5,896 bases of DNA. It comes from Azoarcus sp. GTDB lineage: Bacteria; Pseudomonadota; Gammaproteobacteria; Burkholderiales; Rhodocyclaceae. A program made the translations under genes and the position numbers. Under the pieces are notes generated by a model that was not told the DNA's origin, searched no databases, and saw only the letters and a list, made by a program, of their open reading frames with translations. The stretch lies in NCBI GenBank assembly GCA_023230755.1, contig JALNWS010000224.1:1-5896 (forward strand), read 5' to 3'. Shown one piece after another: positions 1 through 5,353 of the stretch; the stretch's first letter is position 1, and the number at the start of each line of letters is the position of its first letter.

Positions 1-879
1 CACGACGGCGAAATCCTGTGCATTGATCGCATCGATGGTATAGCTGCCGAGGCCGGGAATCGCGAAGAAAGACTCTACCAGCAGACTGCCCATGAACAGC
101 AGCGGGATGACCACGACAACGCCTGTGAGCACCGGGATAAGGGCGTTGCGCAAGACATGCCCGAACAGCACCCTGAGCTCGGACAGCCCCTTGGCGCGAG
201 CGGTACGTACATAATCCCGTGAAATCTCCTCGAGAAAAATCGTCCGGTACCAGCGCGTGCTCGAACCCAGACCTGCCAGCACACTGATCAGCACCGGCAG
301 CACCAGGAAGCGGAAGGCATCGAGCCCACCGGCGTAGCCCGAGATCGGCACCAGTGCCCACAGCTTGGACACCAGCCACTGGCCGCCAATGATGTAGAAC
401 AGGCTCGACACCGACATCATCGCCACGCACAGCACCACCCCCCAGAAGTCGAGGTAGCTCGCACGAAAGAACACCAGCAGCAGCGCAAATGTGATCGAGG
501 CGAACAGGCTCAGCAGGAAGGTCGGCAGCGCAATGGCAAGCGAAGGCCCCATGCGGTCGAGGATCTCGGTGGCGATATCACGCCCGTCGTCCGCACGCCC
601 GAAATCGAGCGCGAACATGCGCAGCGACTTGTCGAAGAACAGGGTCTCGGTAATACGGGCCGTCCCGGTCTTCGTCCCGTTGATGAACATCGGTTTGTCG
701 TAGCCGCGGTCGACCTTCCAGCGTTCGATTGCCTCCGGGGTGGCGCGCTTGACGCCAATCTGCATCCGCGCCATGTCGTCCGGCGAGTTCACCACGAAGA
801 AAAGCAGGAAAGTGATCAGATTCACGCCGATCAGGATCGGGATTGCATACAACAACCGGCGCAGGACGTAACCCAGCAT
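1..879 (-). CDS. ABC transporter permease, DppB/OppB type (C-terminus cut by the window edge)
   Basis: Inner-membrane subunit of a peptide/nickel-type (binding-protein-dependent) ABC importer. The 293 visible residues begin MLGYVLRRLLYAIPILIGVN, the typical start of this family with a first membrane helix at about residues 9-30. Further hydrophobic segments lie at about 113-138, 145-170, 188-205 and 247-271. The cytoplasmic ATPase-coupling (EAA-type) loop is clear at about 219-250, with YVRTARAKGLSE at 223-234 and HVLRNALIPV at 241-250. The late motif IPGLG at 274-278 is also family-typical. A periplasmic stretch of about 80 residues separates helices 1 and 2. Family members run 310-365 residues, so roughly 20-60 are missing beyond the left edge. 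The ATG at 879-877 shares one base with the stop of the binding-protein gene and is preceded by a G-rich, Shine-Dalgarno-like run. The substrate (di/oligopeptide or other) cannot be fixed from the sequence, so no symbol is given. Confidence 0.93.
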   Translation of the reverse strand, partial: MLGYVLRRLLYAIPILIGVNLITFLLFFVVNSPDDMARMQIGVKRATPEAIERWKVDRGYDKPMFINGTKTGTARITETLFFDKSLRMFALDFGRADDGRDIATEILDRMGPSLAIALPTFLLSLFASITFALLLVFFRASYLDFWGVVLCVAMMSVSSLFYIIGGQWLVSKLWALVPISGYAGGLDAFRFLVLPVLISVLAGLGSSTRWYRTIFLEEISRDYVRTARAKGLSELRVLFGHVLRNALIPVLTGVVVVIPLLFMGSLLVESFFAIPGLGSYTIDAINAQDFAVV

Positions 880-893
880 CAGCGCGCCCCCCC
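877..893 (-). promoter_or_regulatory. Translational coupling junction with seven-G run between binding protein and permease
   Basis: On the minus strand the stop of the binding-protein gene and the start of the permease gene overlap as TGATG (881-877). Seven consecutive G (893-887) end six bases before the overlap and can act as the Shine-Dalgarno sequence of the permease. This arrangement usually means that ribosomes finishing the first gene restart on the second. The G run is also a possible slippage point, treated in the findings. Confidence 0.7.
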
Positions 894-3113
894 ATTCGTC
901 GGGGAATCGACTGCAGTAGCGCGTTCATGGCGCCGCCAGTGCAGGAACGCCGGCAGAATGACCATCAGCAGCAACAGGCCAACCACAGCCAAGGGCCAGC
1001 GCACAGGCCGGTTCCACTGCGCACGCGCCTTCTCGCGCGCAGCGACGTCCACACGCTGGTACTTGAGGGTGTTGCGGACGATCGAGCCCGGCTTGCGGTT
1101 GTACACCCAGCCATGCTGCAGGGAATAGGATTTGGGATGAAAACCGAACAGCCACGGCGCATCGTGTTGCAGGATCGCGACCATGCGGTCGATGACAGCC
1201 TGGCGCGCAGGCCCATCAGGCATCACCTTCATGCGGTCGAACAGGCGGTCGTACTCGGGGTTGAGGTAGTTCGATCCGTTCTGCCCCTGATAGCTGACCT
1301 TGCCCTGGGGGCCGTAGAGCAGAAACAGCAGGTTCTCCGGATCGGGATAATCGGCATTCCAGCCGAAGAAGAACAACTGCGCATTGCCCTGGCGCACCTT
1401 GTCCTGAAAGCGGTTGTAATCCGTGGGGCGCACGATGAACTGCACGCCGAGTTCGCGAAACTGCTTGGCCAGCCAGTCGGAGCGCGCCTTGTCACCAAGC
1501 CCGCCCGGCGTGGTGTCGAGATGGATGATCAGCGGCTCGCCTGTCTCCGCGTTGCGTCCATCGGGCCAACCCGCCTCCGCCAGCAGACGTCGCGCTTCGT
1601 CACGGCTGCGGCGCACCGGTCCGCCGTTGTGCCAGGTGTAGACCACCGGATTGATACCGGCTTCGCCCTCGCGCGCGCCGAACACACCGGGCGGGATCGG
1701 ATGCATCGCGGGCACCCCGCGCCCATTGAGAAAGATGGAGACGAACTCTTCCATGTCGAGCGCAATCGAGATTGCCTGTCGCAGCTTGCGGGCGCGCTCG
1801 CGCGCAGCCGGCGATGCATCCTTGCCACCACCGACCAGCGGATCAAGGAGATTGAATCCCAGGTAGAACACCGCCGGTGATACCGAGGTCAGCAGCCTGA
1901 TGCCCTTGCGCTCCATGTCTTCGGACAGGTTCACTTCACCCTGGCTGGTCATCGTTACCGCCTGATCGAAGTTGTCCGAAGACACCCCCGACGCATCGTA
2001 ATAGCCCTGCAGAAACTTGTTCCAGTACGGAATTCCTTCGCGTTCGCGCGAAAACACGACCTTGTCGACAAAAGGAAGCGCCTTGCCGCAGTCAGCCAGC
2101 AAACCCGCTTCAGCATCGCCTGGCGCGCCCTCGCAGGGGTAGGTTTCATGTCTGAAGTTGGGGTTGCGGGCGAGCACCATGCGCGAGTTCGGGTTGTTCT
2201 CCACCAGCATGTAGGGCCCGGTACCCACAGGCCAGCGATCCAGCGACAGATTGCGCTCGGCCATGCCGGGCTGTCCGAAGAAGCGGTCCACTTCAGGGGG
2301 AACAGGCCCGAAAAATGGCATCGTCAGCCAATACAGGAACTGCGGATAGACCCCTTTGAGGCTGATCCGGTAGGTGTAGCGATCGACCACTTCCACACCG
2401 GCCAGATCGAAACGACTGACATCGATCCATCCGTCCGATGGTTTCCCCGCCTCAACCAGATCGGCCTGCAGGTTTTTCAGCCCCGGAAGATACTCGGCAA
2501 TCAGCTCGAAAATCGGCGAGTGAAGGTGGGGGTCGGCAAGGCGCTTCAACTGATGAACGAAATCGCCGGCCACCAGTTCCCGCGTGCCGGTCTCGGTGAA
2601 ATCGGACAAGGTGCGCACATCGCGCAACGCAGATTCGTCCAGCGCCAGGTAGCGTGGCGAACCGCCTTCGTCCTTGGCGAATGCCGGATGGGGTGCATAC
2701 AGGATGCCGGGGCGGATACGGATCTCGACCACGCTCGTAGCCACCGTTGCAGGATCAGCATCGCCCTTCAGTTCGCGCCCCGCAGCATCGTAAAGTCGCA
2801 CGCCCGGCACCGCCTCCGCTACGGCCGGCTCCAGCGCATAGGGACGTTTCAGGAAGTGATACTGGAGCGGCGGCTCGACGATCTGATAGAGAAATGTTGC
2901 CTCGTCCTCACTGTAGGACTGAACCGGATCAAAGTGTTTCGGTTGCTGCGTGAAAGCGGTGTACAGGATGTTCTGGCCGCGTTCGGCAGCCGGATAGGGG
3001 TCGTTCAGAACAGGACCGCAGCCCGCCGCAAGCGCACACAACAGCACAACAGCGCCACGGTGCCGACGCCTGACCCAGGCCAGCACCAAAGAAATCATCG
3101 ATCCCGGACTCAC
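879..3113 (-). CDS. ABC transporter substrate-binding lipoprotein, SBP_bac_5 (peptide/nickel) family, with C-terminal membrane helix
   Basis: Captures solute, probably peptides, outside the inner membrane and hands it to the permease encoded next. Of 744 residues, the first 32 form a lipoprotein signal: a basic region (RRRHR at 15-19), a short hydrophobic stretch and a lipobox ending LAAGC with Cys32. The mature protein starts with DPYPAAERG, has VGTGPYML at 296-303 and WNADYPDPENLL at about 585-596, the hallmark of the family. Cys327 and Cys342 could form a disulfide. Usual length is 500-600; the extra length lies mostly between about 95 and 240. A second hydrophobic helix (about 706-724) is followed by basic residues (WRRHER), predicting a cytoplasmic C-terminus, which is unusual for this family. 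The start is GTG at 3113 with a weak GAGA eight to nine bases upstream; ATG at 3098 would also keep the signal peptide. Family assignment is firm, substrate unknown. Confidence 0.94.
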   Translation of the reverse strand: MSPGSMISLVLAWVRRRHRGAVVLLCALAAGCGPVLNDPYPAAERGQNILYTAFTQQPKHFDPVQSYSEDEATFLYQIVEPPLQYHFLKRPYALEPAVAEAVPGVRLYDAAGRELKGDADPATVATSVVEIRIRPGILYAPHPAFAKDEGGSPRYLALDESALRDVRTLSDFTETGTRELVAGDFVHQLKRLADPHLHSPIFELIAEYLPGLKNLQADLVEAGKPSDGWIDVSRFDLAGVEVVDRYTYRISLKGVYPQFLYWLTMPFFGPVPPEVDRFFGQPGMAERNLSLDRWPVGTGPYMLVENNPNSRMVLARNPNFRHETYPCEGAPGDAEAGLLADCGKALPFVDKVVFSREREGIPYWNKFLQGYYDASGVSSDNFDQAVTMTSQGEVNLSEDMERKGIRLLTSVSPAVFYLGFNLLDPLVGGGKDASPAARERARKLRQAISIALDMEEFVSIFLNGRGVPAMHPIPPGVFGAREGEAGINPVVYTWHNGGPVRRSRDEARRLLAEAGWPDGRNAETGEPLIIHLDTTPGGLGDKARSDWLAKQFRELGVQFIVRPTDYNRFQDKVRQGNAQLFFFGWNADYPDPENLLFLLYGPQGKVSYQGQNGSNYLNPEYDRLFDRMKVMPDGPARQAVIDRMVAILQHDAPWLFGFHPKSYSLQHGWVYNRKPGSIVRNTLKYQRVDVAAREKARAQWNRPVRWPLAVVGLLLLMVILPAFLHWRRHERATAVDSPTNGGAR

Positions 3114-3135
3114 GTATATCTGTCTCGTACCATCA
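3110..3135 (-). other. Short bestrophin/binding-protein junction with a possible seven-codon linking ORF
   Basis: The bestrophin stop TGA (3135-3133) overlaps an ATG (3133-3131) as TGATG. That ATG opens a seven-codon frame (MVRDRYT) whose TGA (3112-3110) overlaps the GTG start of the binding protein as GTGA. Two overlap motifs of the kind used for translational reinitiation therefore bridge the 19-bp gap. The gap contains no terminator, which supports one transcript for both genes. Whether the mini-frame is translated is unknown and it may be chance. Confidence 0.3.
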
Positions 3136-4044
3136 ACTCAGAATGTAGTGCGCATCCGGCAGCATCACCGGTGCGGGGACTTCGCCCAGCATTTCGCGCA
3201 AACTTGCTTCGATCCCGGCGCTCATCGCGTCGAGCGCGAGATCGTTGGGCATGTTGCCAAAAGGCTCTTCAATTTCGTCACTCAGCGCTTCAAGCGCAAA
3301 AAAGGTGTAGGACACGAAGGCAACCACGACCGGCGTCATCAGGCCGATGCCGTCAACCAGCCCGAAGGGCAGCATCATGCAGTAAAGGTACACCGTACGA
3401 TGAAGGATGACCGAATAGGTAAACGGCAAGGGCGTACTTGCGATCCGCTCGCAGCCGCCGAGTACATCAGAGAATCCACCCAGAGGCGTCTCCATGCGCT
3501 GGGCAAGGATCGGATCGATCTCGCCACGCACCCGGCGGTCGCGCACCCATTCCGACAACCACAAAAGCACAAGACTCGGGGCAAACCGTGCCACGGCCAG
3601 CCGCTGGAGACGCTCGGCAGAGATCAGACCATGCAGCCCCTCGATCTGTGGCCGCCCACGCAGCTGGTTGCGCAGCGCTCGCACAAACGCAATCTGGGTC
3701 AGCGCAAAACCATGTACATCGACGTCGGCACTGGTCAGGGTCAACGCCTGCCGGGTCAGGTTACGCGCCTCGATCAGCAATCTCCCCCACAGCTTTCGCG
3801 CTTCCCAGTAGCGGTCGTAACTCGCATTGATCCGGAACCCGAGAAAGATTGCCAGCGAGACGCCCATCAGGGAGAACGGACTGGACGTCAGCGTCACCTT
3901 CCAGTGAAACAACTGGCCATGTGCCAGCACGATCACACAGGCGAGGCCGGTCGTGAACACTAACTGCGGGAAAATACGGTAAAGGATGGAGCCGTGGCGA
4001 ACGAACAACAGGTGAAGCCAATGGGGGCGAGGACGAACGATCAC
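3133..4044 (-). CDS. Bestrophin family (YneE/UPF0187-type) membrane ion channel
   Basis: The 303-residue protein belongs to the bacterial bestrophin family, whose studied Klebsiella member is a pentameric, cation-selective channel in the inner membrane. The start MIVRPRPHWL is typical of proteobacterial members. Diagnostic stretches are FLGFRINASYDRYWEARKLWG (spanning 67-87), PLPFTYSVILHR at 205-216, YLYCMMLPFGLVDGIG at 219-234 and SDEIEEPFGN at 255-264. Hydrophobic segments lie at about 24-42, 57-73, 218-234 and 236-251. Val62, Ile66 and Phe70, spaced by four, appear to match the hydrophobic neck described for the Klebsiella channel (from memory, not aligned). The start is GTG at 4044; it has no obvious Shine-Dalgarno sequence and no in-frame ATG nearby upstream, but it gives the conserved N-terminus. 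It lies 19 bp ahead of the binding-protein gene on the same strand and is probably the first gene of that operon. Ion selectivity and physiological role are not deducible here. Confidence 0.93.
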   Translation of the reverse strand: MIVRPRPHWLHLLFVRHGSILYRIFPQLVFTTGLACVIVLAHGQLFHWKVTLTSSPFSLMGVSLAIFLGFRINASYDRYWEARKLWGRLLIEARNLTRQALTLTSADVDVHGFALTQIAFVRALRNQLRGRPQIEGLHGLISAERLQRLAVARFAPSLVLLWLSEWVRDRRVRGEIDPILAQRMETPLGGFSDVLGGCERIASTPLPFTYSVILHRTVYLYCMMLPFGLVDGIGLMTPVVVAFVSYTFFALEALSDEIEEPFGNMPNDLALDAMSAGIEASLREMLGEVPAPVMLPDAHYILS

Positions 4045-4159
4045 GATATATGGGGCGCACAGCCCGCTGGATGGGATGAATACAGCCCCGATTCTGGCAG
4101 GTTTTCGGACGCAGGCGGCAACTCACTTGTACCTGTTCTTTTCCTTGAGGTGGGCATCT

Positions 4160-4173
4160 CCCTTCCGCAAGGG
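4160..4173. repeat. Perfect inverted repeat over the -35 region of fabI
   Basis: CCCTT-CCGC-AAGGG is a perfect 5-bp inverted repeat with a 4-base centre. Its middle falls where the -35 box of the fabI promoter should be, about 20 bases upstream of TATAAT. It could be a small operator or simply chance; 5-bp repeats are common and no known regulator site is recognised. Confidence 0.3.
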
Positions 4174-4189
4174 CTGTTTTCGCTATAAT
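4161..4189 (+). promoter_or_regulatory. Probable sigma-70 promoter of fabI
   Basis: A perfect TATAAT at 4184-4189 sits 31 bp before the fabI start codon, giving an expected transcript start near 4196 and a leader of about 25 bases. The -35 region is poor: CTTCCG at 4162-4167 (16-bp spacer) is the best fit, and no TTGACA-like box stands at the right distance. There is no extended -10 TG. The weak -35 may mean moderate or factor-assisted expression. The 4045-4183 stretch should also carry the divergent promoter for the bestrophin operon, but I could not identify a convincing one. Confidence 0.7.
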
Positions 4190-4205
4190 CTCGCGTTCTG
4201 TCATT

Positions 4206-4210
4206 CGGAG
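4206..4210 (+). promoter_or_regulatory. Ribosome binding site of fabI
   Basis: CGGAG ends ten bases before the ATG at 4221, slightly long but usable spacing. It supports that ATG as the start, as does the conserved N-terminus MGFL. Confidence 0.7.
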
Positions 4211-4220
4211 TTTTGATTCC

Positions 4221-5012
4221 ATGGGCTTTCTCGCCGGTAAACGGATCCTCATCACCGGGCTGCTCAGCAACCGTTCGATTGCTTACGGTATTGCCAAGGC
4301 CATGCATCGCGAAGGCGCACAACTCGCGTTCACCTACGTGAATGACCGTTTTCAGGACCGTGTCGCCAAACTCGCCGCGGATTTCGACAGCACGATGCTG
4401 TTTCCCTGTGACGTTCAGGACGACGAGCAGATCAACGATCTGTTCGTGCAACTGGGCGCACAGTGGGACGGGCTTGACGGGCTGGTGCACTCGATCGCCT
4501 TCGCACCGAGCGATGCGCTCGAAGGTGATTTCCTGGACGGTTTCACGCGCGAAGGTTTCCGCCTGTCGCAGGAAGTCAGCGCCTACAGCTTTCCCGCACT
4601 GGCCAAGGCTGCACGACCGCTGATGAAGGGACGTAATGGCGCCATGCTGACGCTGTCCTATCTGGGCGCGGTGCGCACCATGCCAAACTACAACATCATG
4701 GGTCTCGCGAAAGCCAGCCTTGAGGCGGCTGTGCGCTACATGGCGGTCTGCCTCGGACCTGAAGGCACACGCGTTAATGGCATTTCTGCCGGTCCGATCA
4801 AGACCCTTGCCGCGTCAGGCATCGGCAGCTTCGGCAAGCTGTTGTCGTTCAACGAACACAACGCGCCGCTGCGTCGTAACGTAACCATCGAAGAAGTCGG
4901 CAACGCCGCGGCCTTCCTCTGTTCCGACCTCGCGAGCGGCATGACCGGCGAAATCATGTACGTGGATGCCGGTTTCAACACGACGGCCCTCGGCAACGCC
5001 GACCCGATGTAA
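4221..5012 (+). CDS. fabI: Enoyl-[acyl-carrier-protein] reductase (NADH) FabI
   Basis: Catalyses the last step of each elongation round in type II fatty acid synthesis, reducing trans-2-enoyl-ACP with NADH in the cytoplasm; target of triclosan and diazaborines. The 263 residues match the usual length (E. coli 262) and align almost end to end with E. coli FabI as remembered. The dinucleotide-binding start is KRILITGLLSNRSIAYGIA (7-25). Active-site Tyr147, Tyr157 and Lys164 lie in LTLSYLGA and PNYNIMGLAKASLEA, matching E. coli Tyr146, Tyr156 and Lys163. SAGPIKTLAASGI (189-201) is the substrate-loop region. Residue 93 is Ala in HSIAFAP, where E. coli has Gly93; Ala is the normal residue in some other FabI proteins. 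It has its own promoter and terminator and no same-strand neighbour in the window, so it is probably monocistronic. It is divergent from the bestrophin operon and convergent with the ppiD-like gene. Confidence 0.98.
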   Translation: MGFLAGKRILITGLLSNRSIAYGIAKAMHREGAQLAFTYVNDRFQDRVAKLAADFDSTMLFPCDVQDDEQINDLFVQLGAQWDGLDGLVHSIAFAPSDALEGDFLDGFTREGFRLSQEVSAYSFPALAKAARPLMKGRNGAMLTLSYLGAVRTMPNYNIMGLAKASLEAAVRYMAVCLGPEGTRVNGISAGPIKTLAASGIGSFGKLLSFNEHNAPLRRNVTIEEVGNAAAFLCSDLASGMTGEIMYVDAGFNTTALGNADPM

Positions 5013-5026
5013 GGTCGCCGTGCCAG

Positions 5027-5045
5027 TCCGGCGCCACGCGCCGGA
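5027..5045 (+). repeat. Hairpin just after the fabI stop codon
   Basis: TCCGGCG and CGCCGGA form a perfect 7-bp GC-rich stem around a 5-base loop, starting 15 bases after the fabI stop. No T-run follows, so it is not a terminator by itself; it may protect the 3' end of the fabI transcript. Confidence 0.5.
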
Positions 5046-5067
5046 AACAGGATTCGGCGCACTCACG

Positions 5068-5102
5068 AAAAAGCCCGGTCGCACATGCGCCGGGCTTTTT
5101 TT
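5068..5102 (+). terminator. Strong intrinsic terminator of fabI, possibly bidirectional
   Basis: AAGCCCGG (5071-5078) pairs with CCGGGCTT (5090-5097), with three more A-T pairs outside (5068-5070 with 5098-5100) and an inner CGC/GCG stem closed by an ACAT loop; one T (5079) is bulged. The stem runs into seven T ending at 5102. The A-run on the left gives a five-T tract on the other strand, so it can also stop transcripts arriving from the ppiD-like gene. Confidence 0.92.
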
Positions 5103-5242
5103 CGGTTCGGGCTCCGCCGTATCCTGCAGCCAAAGCCGTCACCAGGCCATCGTTTCGCCGCCACCATACGCTCGGCACGCCTTACGGTCCGCACGCGCGT
5201 GATTCTGGCCGCGTTCCATCCCTGCAGCCCTGTTCGGCCCTG

Positions 5243-5277
5243 AAACAAACAAGGGGCCGGACGCAAACACGCGCCCC
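5243..5277 (-). terminator. Possible weak terminator of the ppiD-like gene
   Basis: On the minus strand GGGGC (5277-5273) can pair with GCCCC (5257-5253) around a 15-base loop that can form a few inner pairs, followed by TTGTTTGTTT (5252-5243). It lies about 77 bases past the stop codon. The short stem and interrupted T-run make it a weak candidate; the stronger bidirectional terminator at 5068-5102 lies further on. Confidence 0.4.
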
Positions 5278-5316
5278 GCCCCTGTGATTTTGCCTGTGCG
5301 TGCCGAGCAACCCGCG

Positions 5317-5330
5317 GCCGGCAACCCGGC
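5317..5330 (-). repeat. Hairpin shortly after the stop codon of the ppiD-like gene
   Basis: GCCGG-GTTG-CCGGC on the minus strand is a perfect 5-bp stem with a 4-base loop, 23 bases after the stop codon. No T-run follows. It may be a transcript-stabilising hairpin or chance in GC-rich sequence. Confidence 0.35.
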
Positions 5331-5353
5331 GCTGCGGATATCGGCGCCCGCTC

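Larger units (their letters stand above)
5013..5353. other. Convergent intergenic region without a recognisable gene
   Basis: These 341 bases separate the 3' ends of fabI and the ppiD-like gene. They hold two terminator candidates and two further hairpins, listed separately. The remaining sequence (about 5103-5240) shows no tRNA fold, no known small RNA and no frame with family-like protein content on either strand; frames crossing it are GC-rich openings without a convincing start signal. A GCAACCC repeat occurs twice (5307-5313 and 5321-5327), 14 bases apart. Confidence 0.7.

Noticed and set aside
843..1880. Open plus-strand frame of 345 codons
   Set aside because: It runs antisense to the binding-protein gene and reads as low-information, Arg/His/Ala-rich sequence without family features. 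The minus-strand frame shows clear SBP_bac_5 motifs, so this is a GC-driven shadow.
2148..3410. Open plus-strand frame of 420 codons
   Set aside because: It is antisense to the binding protein and bestrophin genes, crosses their junction, and its translation resembles no family. Both genes opposite are well supported.
3148..3963. Open plus-strand frame of 271 codons
   Set aside because: It lies entirely antisense to the bestrophin gene, has no plausible start signal, and its translation is typical of a reversed coding strand.
4045..4160. Divergent promoter for the bestrophin operon
   Set aside because: One must be near, but the best candidates on the minus strand (TTGCCG at 4121-4116 with CAGAAT 19 bases on, or TATTCA at 4082-4077 without a -35) are too weak to annotate.
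5103..5120. GGTTCGGGCTCC resembling a tRNA T-arm
   Set aside because: No matching acceptor, anticodon or D-arm sequence lies in the expected positions, and the segment directly follows a terminator.
5302..5331. Two near-tandem 15-base units containing GCAACCC
   Set aside because: Only two imperfect copies in very GC-rich sequence; it is too small to call a repeat array, regulatory iteron or attachment site.
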